From the NCBI RefSeq assembly GCF_932526225.1, contig NW_026019272.1:1-32588 (forward strand): 32,588 nucleotides of DNA, read 5' to 3'. A program made the translations under genes and the position numbers. Source of the DNA: Nematostella vectensis (taxonomy: Eukaryota > Cnidaria > Anthozoa > Actiniaria > Edwardsiidae). Under the pieces are notes generated by a model. It did not search any database and was not told the origin of the DNA. It was given only the letters and a program-made list of their open reading frames with translations. This document shows positions 1 through 9,811 of this stretch, one piece after another; position 1 is the first letter of the stretch, and every line of letters begins with the position of its first letter.

Positions 1-295
1 ATCATTAATAATCATTAATCATCATTAATCATCATTAATCATCATAAATCATCATAAATCATCATTAATCATCATTACTCATCATTACTCATCATTAATC
101 ATAATTAATCATCATTACTCATCATTAATCATCATTAATCATCATTACTCATCATTAATCATCATTAATCATCATTAATCATCATTACTCATCATTAATC
201 ATCATTACTCATCATTACTCATCATTAATCATCATTAATCATCATTACTCATCATTAATCATCATTAATCATCATTAATCATCATTAATCATCAT
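1..295. repeat. 10-bp AT-rich satellite, left block
   Basis: Tandem decamers with consensus TCATCATTAA and variants ending in TAAA or TTAC. The block contains about 29 units, is cut by the window edge, and ends abruptly at 295/296 where macrosatellite sequence begins. The same decamer family fills most of 19721-32588, so the macrosatellite lies inside a decamer field. No gene is visible here. Confidence 0.97.
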
Positions 296-1081
296 CGCAC
301 ACACCCCACGTCCCAGCCCTCCCCCCCACACCTACCACTAAACGCGCCCTACTACCCACACCCCCCATACCCACCTCACACCACTAGCAAACTTCTCCCC
401 TTTACCCCACACCCCTTACCCCACCAACACAACTCAACTGAACCCCAACATGCCACTACCACCACCCCTAGGCATACAGACCCCCACACTACCCCACTAC
501 CCCAACACCACACGCCCAAAAAACACACAACCACCAAACCCACAACCACCCTCCCTCCTACACATAGTACAACACACACACACCCACATCCCTCTCACAA
601 ATTATATCTTACTCTATCCTCACCACACAACATACCTACCCACTACTACCACCCAGCTCTATACATGACACAACCCCCTTTCTCTCCCCCCTCAAACCTA
701 GCTTACCACCCAAGCACCCCCCTACCCACATCACCCGCACCCAACCACCCACCTACCCCACAACAAGCACCCCCTCATCCCTCACCCCACAAACAGCCCC
801 ATACCCACTTCACCCATACCACGCCATCATACAACCCACCACAATTATTCCATACCCCAGCACAACACCAACACCCACCTAAGCCCCACACAGCTACACA
901 TACACTTCCTCCCCCCCTCACACTTTCCTACACTCTCACCTAAAACATACATACCTAACACACCCTATACAAGCCAGACCCCTTCCAACACAAAAACCAC
1001 ACACCCCTTTCCCCCCCCCCACGGCCACAACACGACTCACGCTACAACACACCAAACCAACCACACCCTACAGCAGCCACC

Positions 1082-1180
1082 TTAGGCCCCTACGTCTTGG
1101 TACGAATACCCGATCCAAACCAAAAAGTTATGTACCATACGGGGAAAGTTCTGTATCACAATCTGTGATCCCAAGACGTA
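1082..1180. repeat. K block, full (unit 1, before M2)
   Basis: Conserved ~100-bp block with inverted-repeat arms TACGTCTTGG (1091-1100) and CCAAGACGTA (1171-1180). An inner palindrome ATCACA/TGTGAT (1155-1169) sits next to the right arm. GGTAC, CCCG, GTACC and CGGG follow in an order that could form a pseudoknot. G residues are kept here although the flanks are nearly G-free. Confidence 0.85.
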
Positions 1181-1215
1181 CCCAATCCCACACCCCCACG
1201 CCCCAAACCCCCCCC
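1181..1215 (-). other. G-quadruplex-capable tract (minus strand)
   Basis: Five C runs of 3, 3, 5, 4 and 8 bases separated by 3-nt loops, directly after K. The minus strand meets the usual G3+ N1-7 quadruplex pattern. Confidence 0.65.
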
Positions 1216-2675
1216 ACCACCACACCGCCACACTAACCACCTACTCCCACACTAACACACCCCACCCCCCTATAAAACCCCCACTACCCACACCCCCACC
1301 GCACACACCCCTACCACACCCCACGGCCCAGCCCTCCTCCCCACACCTACCACTAAACGCGCCCTACTACCCACACCCCCCATACCCACCTCACACCACT
1401 AGCACACTCCTCTCCTTTACCCCACACCCCTTACCCCACCAACACCACTCAACTGAACCCCAACATACCACTACCACCACCTTTAGGCATACAGACCCCC
1501 ACACTACCCCACTCCCCCAACACCACACGGCCAAAAAACACACAACAACCAAACCCACAACCACCCTCCCTCCTACACATAGTACAACACACACATACCC
1601 ACATCCCTCTCACAAATTATATCTTACTCTATCCTCACCACACAACATACCTACCCACTACTACCACCCAGCTCTATACATGTCACAACCCCCTTTCTCT
1701 CCCCCCTCATAACTGGCTAACCACCCAAGTACCCCCCTACTCGCATCACCCGCACCCAACCACCCACCTACCACACAACAAGCACCCCCTCATTCCTTAC
1801 CCCACAAACAGCCCCATACCAACTCCACCCATACCACGCCATCATACATCCCACCACGATTATTCCATACCCCAGCACAACACCAACACCCACCTAAGCC
1901 CCACACACCTACACATACACTTCCTCCTCCCCCCCTCAAATTTTCCTACACTCTCACCTAAAACATACACACCTAACACACCCTATACAAGCCAGACCCC
2001 CGCCAACACAAAAACCACAACCCCCCCCCCTTCCCATGGCCACAACACTACTCACCCTACAACACAGCAAACCAACCACACCCTACAGCAGCCACTAGTC
2101 CTACAACCATCGCTCCCTCCAACACCACACCATACAAACATTTACCCCACAGCACAAAACCCTACTACAAACAACCACACCCTATCACCCACCCTACCTA
2201 CCCACAAACCAACACCTTACGATCACCTAACATCACGATACATTACCACCCACATTTATACCACAACCTCACAAATTTTAATCGTCCCCCGCACCACCAC
2301 CATTTTAAAACACATAGACCCATCACACTTAATTATAAGCCTCTTCTACTCCACATCCCCCTCACAACCACTCTCACCTATACACCATACCAATTTTTTC
2401 ACCCACCAACACAGCCATTAGCCATCTCCACACCACACCACATTATTATTATCTTTTCTTTTTCACCTACCCACCACACACTACCACAACCTATTCTATA
2501 GTCCCACTTTACCTTTTCACCACCCTCCACCACCTACTAGTCTAACCTATCCCTCTCTTCACCGTAATTACATTACTACCATCTCCACTCTGCATTGCCT
2601 TACTAGCCATCCTTCACCATCACCCTCCAACATTACCATACCATATGATCACACCCACCTCACTACCAAACCACT

Positions 2676-2723
2676 TTAGGCCCCTACGTCTTGGTACGAA
2701 TACCCGACCCAAACCAAAAAGTT
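2676..2723. repeat. K block, left half only (unit 1)
   Basis: Matches K up to the A5-GTT in its middle, then breaks into the ordinary-composition segment. Only the left arm of the inverted repeat is present. Confidence 0.85.
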
Positions 2724-3070
2724 TTATTCATCCGCCATATTTTTCCGGTTCTGTTAACCAAACCACAACCAATTTAATAAATACCCGAATGTACAATGGC
2801 CGAAACCGGAAACAGCGACATCTATTTTCATCTAATACCCGTATAACCACGAGCGCAGTCCCCTCAGTTTCTAGCACAGAACACTTCCATGATATTCCCG
2901 CACAATAACAATCATTCGTTGTATTCATCCGCCGTATTTAGCCCATTTTGTAAACCAAACCGCAACCAATTCAATAAATACCCGGATGTACAATAACCGG
3001 AAACGGAAACAGTGATATCTATTTTCATCTAATACCCGTATAACCACGAGCGCAATCCCCTCATAACCCC
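2724..3070. repeat. Tandem duplication D1/D2
   Basis: Two ~150-195-bp segments, 2724-2916 and 2918-3070, share long blocks such as ATTCATCCGCC and TCTAATACCCGTATAACCAC. They differ mainly by transitions. Both carry a minus-strand frame of 66 and 71 codons whose ORFs overlap by four bases (ATGA, 2925-2928) and share the peptide LVVIRVLDENR. I cannot tell coding from chance. Copies are at +7088 and +14177. Confidence 0.75.
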
Positions 3071-3267
3071 TCACTTCGCTACATACGGAATACCTGCAAG
3101 ACAGACAATCCAAGAACCGCGAATACACATCTCGGACCAAGCCATGTACTCAGGCGAAGCCAGGCGATACACAGGTTTGGCAATTGCATGCACCACGCTT
3201 CACTAGAGGCATTACTAACGAGCGTGTAGGGGCGGGTGATGAGGGCCTTATCATTCGAAACACGCTT

Positions 3268-3421
3268 CATATACGAATCATCTCCCTAGTTTTTTCCCCT
3301 TTTACTCCCACCATCATCGCCGGTTTTCCCCTAGCTTTCCCCTAAGTCCCCCCGCTTTCATCTCCAGGTTCGTATATGACCAACCAATAGACCTCGCCCC
3401 CTGAAGAGAAGTCTTGGTTGG
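3268..3421. promoter_or_regulatory. Nested inverted-repeat region, possible regulatory element
   Basis: Perfect arms CATATACGAA (3268-3277) and TTCGTATATG (3369-3378) enclose a pyrimidine-rich tract. Just outside lie CCAACCAA (3380-3387, overlapping a CCAAT box) and TTGGTTGG (3414-3421). Weak ORFs diverge from the two sides (minus from 3270, plus from 3428). A bidirectional promoter is possible but unproven. Copies lie at 10356-10509 and 17445-17598. Confidence 0.3.
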
Positions 3422-3427
3422 CGTTAT

Positions 3428-4084
3428 ATGCCTTTAGTTCTACATTTCGCAGAGCTCTTTGAAATGACCTACACACTTTTGTCTTATTGGTTTATTTTGT
3501 TATGTCCATTTTACATATACATGCCGATTGTTTTCTTCGTGCCTTCGCCTTTTCCCCTTATCTCTTACCACCGATTATCGCTTCATCTGGGGAAAACTAT
3601 CCTTCCTGTCTTGTTAACGTTTCAGCGTCATCTCCACTCTCACCGCACTCCCTTTGTCGCCTCCCGCGCCCCTACTTTATCTTCTTCTCGCCGTTTTACT
3701 AGCATCAATTTCCATTGTCCGCAATACACCATTTCACCGCTACAGAATTTTTTATCTTTTCTCGGCGTTTTCGCAACACTCATTCGGTCTCTGTTGTTGT
3801 TTAATTTCGCCTGTCAGTCATACCATTTACACACTTCATTAGATACATACCTCCACACATACCTCACCCTCCCCATTACCGCTCACCATTTCCTCCCTAC
3901 AATCCCAACACTTTTCTTTCTCTTATCCTACACATTACTTTCCCACCCTACACACAACACACTTTCCCATAAACACTACACAGTCTTTTCACAATATCCC
4001 TGCTTATCATTCTGTTCACACTCACATTATCCCCCTTTATCAGATTTTATTAATGCCGCCATCACATCCGCTACACAACACTAA
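3428..4084 (+). other. 218-codon ORF of doubtful coding status
   Basis: Longest plus-strand frame in the ordinary-composition segment. It starts 7 nt after the inverted-repeat region. The translation is rich in Leu, Ser, His, Tyr and Thr, and I recognise no domain. Two other frames are also open over parts of the same interval, and G scarcity reduces TGA and TAG stops, so chance is a fair explanation. It is intact in all three units (also 10516-11172 and 17605-18261), but the units are too similar for that to be evidence of selection. Confidence 0.2.
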
Positions 4085-4313
4085 CAACAAGCTTCCGATT
4101 TTAACTGTTTTAATCTCCACATAATACCATATTTACTAACCACCTTCTCTACTAAACAAAAAAACCCTTTATTCATAACTCTCATGTCGTTTTATTATCA
4201 ACCCCATCTCTCATAACAACCTTAACCCGTAGTCTCATAACCCATAATCTTAACCACCCGAACATAACCTTACACAATAACTTCTCCGTTTATTACAACC
4301 ATTTAAGATTTGA

Positions 4314-4669
4314 TTTACATTCTTTCCTGTAGAATGATTTTGTTCCGATACACAACTTTAAGCTGGTTTCCGCTTTGTTAATCGCTTCACTTACAATTTA
4401 TTCATCTAATCAGGCACGAGGCCACTCGAGTTTTAGCAAACAATTACCTCCGTTCCTATAACACATACGACCTCATTATTAATGGGGGAGATCTGCTAGA
4501 GCTTTTTTACATTCTTTTCTGGAGAATGATTTTGTTCTTATACACAACTCCAAGCTAGTTTCTGCTTTGTAAATTGCTTTACTAACAGTTCACTCATCGG
4601 GTCAGGCACGAGGTCACTCGAGTTTAAACAAGCAATTATCTCCGTTCCTATAACACGTGCGATATCATT
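4314..4669. repeat. Direct duplication E1/E2
   Basis: Segments 4314-4478 and 4506-4669 align along their length. Shared blocks include GAATGATTTTGTTC, CAGGCACGAGG and CTCCGTTCCTATAACAC, with ~80-85% identity by eye. They are separated by a short spacer. No coding or RNA function is recognised. Copies are at +7088 and +14177. Confidence 0.75.
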
Positions 4670-5482
4670 CTACACTCTAACCTTTTGCCATCGCTGTTAG
4701 AACCCTTTGTCTTTCATGCAACTCCATCAATACACATATTTTCCGTGCAAATTCGCATCATCCACGTGAACTTATCTATTTCATGGTAACGCATCGGCTT
4801 GTGTTAAAGCGCTAGTTCGTTCTAAATTTGGTCGCATAATTAACTTACCGTATATGCATTAGTACTACGTCACTTCCGTTCTATTCTTAACCCATAAAAG
4901 TTAGTTTTCTTTGGTTTCTTTAGTCTCATTATATTATTTCTTATAATATTTCTGCGCTACAATTTATTTTACAATTACTTTCGCTGTAACAGAAACTATT
5001 CTATTATTTTTGGCGGATTTTTCGACACCTTTTGGACATATTTCCTGTTCATTTTTTACATCATTTAGGCATTATATTCATACTCCATATTGTCATAGTA
5101 ACGATCATGATATACTATTTCATACCTAATAGTTCCCACAACTACACCTACTCCACATCTCCCTCACCACCACTCTTACCTATACACCATACCAATTTTT
5201 TCCCCCACCAACACAGCCATTAGCCATCTCCATACCACACCGTATTATTATTATTATTTTTTTGCTTTTTCACCTACCCACCACACACTACCACAACCTA
5301 CTGTAAAGTCCCACTTTATCTTTCAACCACCCTCCACCACCTACTAGTCTAACCTGTCCGCCTCCCCGCCGTAATTACATTACTACCATCTCCACTCCAC
5401 ATTACCTTACTAGCCATCCCTCACCATCACCATCCAACATCACTATACCATACGATTACACCCACCTCACTACCACACCACT

Positions 5483-5581
5483 TTAGGCCCCTACGTCTTG
5501 GTACGAATACCCGATCCAAACCAAAAAGTTATGTACCATACGGGGAAAGTGCTGTATCACAATCTGTGATCCCAAGACGTA
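5483..5581. repeat. K block, full (unit 1, before M3)
   Basis: Full K with arms at 5492-5501 and 5572-5581. Confidence 0.85.
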
Positions 5582-6770
5582 CCCCCTCCCACACCTCCAC
5601 GCCCCGACCCCCCCCACCACACCGCCACACTCCCCACCTACTCCCATACTAACACACCTCACCCCCCAAACCCTCCACTACCCACACCCTCCCACACCCA
5701 CCTCACACCACTAGCACACTCCTCCCCTATACCCCACACCCCTCACCCCACCTACACACCTCAACTACACCCCAACATGCCACTACCACCACCCCTAGGC
5801 ATACAGACCCCCACACTACCCCACTACCCCAAAACCACACGCCCAAAAAACACACAACCACCCCGCCTACAACCACCTTCCCTCCTACACATAGTACAAA
5901 CACATACATACCCACATCCCTCTCACAAATTAAATCTTACTCTATCCTTACCACACAACATACCTACCCACTACTACCACCCAGCTCTATACATGTCACA
6001 ACCCCCTTTCTCTCCCCTCTTAAACCTAGCTTACCACCCAAGCACCCCCCTACCCACATCACCCGCACCCAACCACCCACCTACCCCACAACAAGCACCC
6101 CCTCATCCCTCACCCCACAAACAGCCCCATACCCACTTCACCCATACCACGTCATCATACAACCCACCACGATTATTCAAAACCCCAACACAACACCAAC
6201 ACCCACCTAAGCCCCACACACCTACACATACACTTCCTTCCCCCCCCTCACACTTTCCTACACTCTCACCTAAAATATACACACCTAACACACCCTACAC
6301 AAGCCAGACCCCTGCCAACACAAAAACCACACACCCCTTCCCCCCCCCGATGGCCACAACACTACTCACCCTACAACACACCAAACCAACCACACCCTAC
6401 AGCAGCCACTAGTCCTACAACCAACGCTCCCCCCAACACCACAACCTACATACAGTCCAACCCCCCTCCCACCACACACACATCTACCCCTCCACACATA
6501 GCCTACCACATACACACCATAGCATCCTACGACTATACCAACCAACCCACAACACACCAACCAGCCACACCCTACACCAGACACTACCCCACAACCAATT
6601 TCCCCCCCCCCCTACAAACACCTACATACAGCCCCCTCCCCAACCATACAAACATTTACCCCACAGCACAAAACCCAACTACAAACGACCACACCCTATA
6701 ACCCACCCTACCTACCCACAAACCAACACCTTACGATCACCTAACATCATAACAATACATCATCACCCAC

Positions 6771-6992
6771 ATTTGCACCGTGGCCTCGCAGATTTTAGAT
6801 CGTCCTCCGCACCACCGCCATTTTAAAACACATAGACCCATCACGCTGAGTTGTGGGCCTTATCTGCTCCACATCCCCCTCGCCGCCGCTCTCGCCTATA
6901 CACCGTGCCGGTTTTTTCCCACCAACACAGCCATTAGCCATCTCCACCCCACACCATATTATTATTATTTTTTTTCTTTTTCGCCTGCCCAC
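6771..6992. other. G-retaining island (tail A), unit 1
   Basis: Within a G-poor module this stretch has many G residues and CpGs, including the motif CCGCCATTTT at about 6825, which matches the consensus reported for the YY1 factor. Its paralogue at 2255-2478 has A at nearly all those G positions. The island may preserve an ancestral state, or it may be constrained. An overlapping 114-codon ORF is not convincing. Confidence 0.7.
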
Positions 6993-7193
6993 CACACGCT
7001 ACCACAACCTATTCTATAGTCCCACTTTATCTTTTCACCACCCTCCACCACCTACTAGTCGAACCAGTCCACCTTTTCACCGTAATTACATTACTACCAT
7101 CTCCACTCTACACTATCTTACTAGCCATCCTTCACCATCACCCTCCAACATCACCATACCATATGATCACACCAACCCCACTACCACACCACT

Positions 7194-7292
7194 TTAGGCC
7201 CCTACGTCTTGGTACGAATACCCGATCCAAACCAAAAAGTTATGTACCATACGGGGAAAGTGCTGTATCACAATCTGTGATCCCAAGACGTA
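7194..7292. repeat. K block, full (unit 1, before M1)
   Basis: Full K with arms at 7203-7212 and 7283-7292. Confidence 0.85.
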
Positions 7293-7327
7293 CCCCATCC
7301 CACACCCCCACGCCCCAAACCCCCCCC
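7293..7327 (-). other. G-quadruplex-capable tract (minus strand)
   Basis: C runs of 4, 3, 5, 4 and 8 bases with 2-3-nt loops, directly after K. Confidence 0.65.
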
Positions 7328-8166
7328 ACCACACCGCCACACTAACACACCCCACCCCCCCAAAAAACCCACACACCCACCGCACACACCCCACGTCCCA
7401 GCCCTCCCCCCCACACCTACCACTAAACGCGCCCTACTACCCACACCCCCCATACCCACCTCACACCACTAGCAAACTTCTCCCCTTTACCCCACACCCC
7501 TTACCCCACCAACACAACTCAACTGAACCCCAACATGCCACTACCACCACCCCTAGGCATACAGACCCCCACACTACCCCACTACCCCAACACCACACGC
7601 CCAAAAAACACACAACCACCAAACCCACAACCACCCTCCCTCCTACACATAGTACAACACACACACACCCACATCCCTCTCACAAATTATATCTTACTCT
7701 ATCCTCACCACACAACATACCTACCCACTACTACCACCCAGCTCTATACATGACACAACCCCCTTTCTCTCCCCCCTCAAACCTAGCTTACCACCCAAGC
7801 ACCCCCCTACCCACATCACCCGCACCCAACCACCCACCTACCCCACAACAAGCACCCCCTCATCCCTCACCCCACAAACAGCCCCATACCCACTTCACCC
7901 ATACCACGCCATCATACAACCCACCACAATTATTCCATACCCCAGCACAACACCAACACCCACCTAAGCCCCACACAGCTACACATACACTTCCTCCCCC
8001 CCTCACACTTTCCTACACTCTCACCTAAAACATACATACCTAACACACCCTATACAAGCCAGACCCCTGCCAACACAAAAACCACACACCCCTTTCCCCC
8101 CCCCCACGGCCACAACACGACTCACGCTACAACACACCAAACCAACCACACCCTACAGCAGCCACC
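7293..8166. repeat. G-poor module M1
   Basis: An 874-bp C/A-rich module between two K blocks, with typically 1-3 G per 60 bases on the + strand. It is paralogous to the first part of M2 and M3. It lacks the ~590-bp tail found at the end of those modules and runs straight into K. Other copies are 296-1081 (partial) and 14381-15255. The minus strand is G/T-rich and yields Val/Gly/Cys/Trp-rich ORFs, and the plus strand Pro/Thr/His-rich ORFs. I treat both as composition artefacts. Confidence 0.85.
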
Positions 8167-8266
8167 TTAGGCCCCTACGTCTTGGTACGAATACCCGATC
8201 CAAACCAAAAAGTTATGTACCATACGGGAAAAAGTGCTGTATCACAATCTGTGATCCCAAGACGTA
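8167..8266. repeat. K block, full (unit 2, before M2)
   Basis: Full K, arms at 8176-8185 and 8257-8266. One base longer than other copies in the G/A run after CATACGG. Confidence 0.85.
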
Positions 8267-8302
8267 CCCAATCCCACACCCCCACGCCCCAAACCCCCCC
8301 CC
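8267..8302 (-). other. G-quadruplex-capable tract (minus strand)
   Basis: C runs of 3, 3, 5, 4 and 9 bases with 3-nt loops, directly after K. Confidence 0.65.
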
Positions 8303-9763
8303 ACCACCACACCGCCACACTAACCACCTACTCCCACACTAACACACCCCACCCCCCTATAAAACCCCCACTACCCACACCCCCACCGCACACACCCCTA
8401 CCACACCCCACGGCCCAGCCCTCATCCCCACACCTACCACTAAACGCGCCCTACTACCCACACCCCCCATACCCACCTCACACCACTAGCACACTCCTCC
8501 CCTTTACCCCACACCCCTTACCCCACCAACACCACTCAACTGAACCCCAACATACCACTACCACCACCCCTAGGCATACAGACCCCCACACTACCCCACT
8601 CCCCCAACACCACACGGCCAAAAAACACACAACAACCAAACCCACAACCACCCTCCCTCCTACACATAGTACAACACACACATACCCACATCCCTCTCAC
8701 AAATTATATCTTACTCTATCCTCACCACACAACATACCTACCCACTACTACCACCCAGCTCTATACATGTCACAACCCCCTTTCTCTCCCCCCTCATAAC
8801 TGGCTAACCACCCAAGTACCCCCCTACTCGCATCACCCGCACCCAACCACCCACCTACCACACAACAAGCACCCCCTCATTCCTTACCCCACAAACAGCC
8901 CCATACCAACTCCACCCATACCACGCCATCATACATCCCACCACGATTATTCCATACCCCAGCACAACACCAACACCCACCTAAGCCCCACACACCTACA
9001 CATACACTTCCTCCTCCCCCCCTCACATTTTCCTACACTCTCACCTAAAACATACACACCTAACACACCCTATACAAGCCAGACCCCCGCCAACACAAAA
9101 ACCACAACCCCCCCCCCCTTCCCATGGCCACAACACTACTCACCCTACAACACAGCAAACCAACCACACCCTACAGCAGCCACTAGTCCTACAACCATCG
9201 CTCCCTCCAACACCACACCATACAAACATTTACCCCACAGCACAAAACCCTACTACAAACAACCACACCCTATCACCCACCCTACCTACCCACAAACCAA
9301 CACCTTACGATCACCTAACATCACGATACATTACCACCCACATTTATACCACAACCTCACAAATTTTAATCGTCCCCCGCACCACCACCATTTTAAAACA
9401 CATAGACCCATCACACTTAATTATAAGCCTCTTCTACTCCACATCCCCCTCACAACCACTCTCACCTATACACCATACCAATTTTTTCACCCACCAACAC
9501 AGCCATTAGCCATCTCCACACCACACCACATTATTATTATCTTTTCTTTTTCACCTACCCACCACACACTACCACAACCTATTCTATAGTCCCACTTTAC
9601 CTTTTCACCACCCTCCACCACCTACTAGTCTAACCTATCCACCTCTTCACCGTAATTACATTACTACCATCTCCACTCTGCATTGCCTTACTAGCCATCC
9701 TTCACCATCACCCTCCAACATTACCATACCATATGATCACACCCACCTCACTACCAAACCACT
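8267..9763. repeat. G-poor module M2 with tail B
   Basis: A 1.5-kb module between a full K block and a half K block. The first ~900 bp parallel M1, and the rest (tail B) is a paralogue of the ends of M3 and of the segment before K at 12571. Other copies are 1181-2675 and 15356-16852. In tail B most positions that are G in tail A are A. No credible gene. Confidence 0.85.
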
Positions 9764-9811
9764 TTAGGCCCCTACGTCTTGGTACGAATACCCGACCCAA
9801 ACCAAAAAGTT
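9764..9811. repeat. K block, left half only (unit 2)
   Basis: Same breakpoint as the half K at 2676-2723. Confidence 0.85.

Larger units (their letters stand above)
2724..5146. repeat. Ordinary-composition segment, unit 1
   Basis: About 2.4 kb in which G returns to a normal low level, with sharp edges to the G-poor domain. It starts exactly where the half K block breaks off. It holds a ~195-bp tandem duplication (2724-3070), an inverted-repeat region (3268-3421), a 218-codon ORF of doubtful status (3428-4084) and a ~165-bp direct duplication (4314-4669). No RNA gene or protein domain was recognised from 4670 to 5146. Confidence 0.8.
296..7380. repeat. Macrosatellite unit 1
   Basis: First copy, 7085 bp, fused to decamers on its left. 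Order: partial M1 (296-1081), K (1082-1180), M2 with tail B (1181-2675), half K (2676-2723), ordinary-composition segment (2724-5146), tail C (5147-5482), K (5483-5581), M3 with tail A (5582-7193), K (7194-7292), then the first part of the next M1 to 7380. Confidence 0.93.

Noticed and set aside
376-579. Minus-strand Val/Gly/Cys/Trp-rich ORFs of 62-67 codons, repeated in each module (also 1391-1594, 5727-5915 and their unit copies)
   Set aside because: They follow from the G/T-only composition of the minus strand, where stop codons are rare. They have no domain, and they recur only because the modules are repeats.
1095-1120. tRNA-like B box in K (GGTACGAATACC)
   Set aside because: It has an extra base compared with the consensus, no A box at a proper distance and no cloverleaf that I could fold.
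3230-3410. C/D-box snoRNA candidate (GTGATGA near 3236, CTGA near 3401)
   Set aside because: The boxes are about 165 nt apart with no terminal stem, outside the usual range.
4413-4430. GGCACGAG followed by CTCGAG, resembling the adapter and XhoI site of cDNA cloning vectors (also 4605-4622)
   Set aside because: Both occur in two diverged genomic duplicates at the same relative place and no vector sequence surrounds them, so coincidence is more likely than contamination.
5777-6412. Plus-strand Pro/Thr/His-rich ORFs of up to 211 codons (also 8182-8799, 12865-13500, 15271-15888)
   Set aside because: G-poor DNA lacks TGA and TAG, so long frames arise by chance. The translations are low complexity and several frames are open at once.
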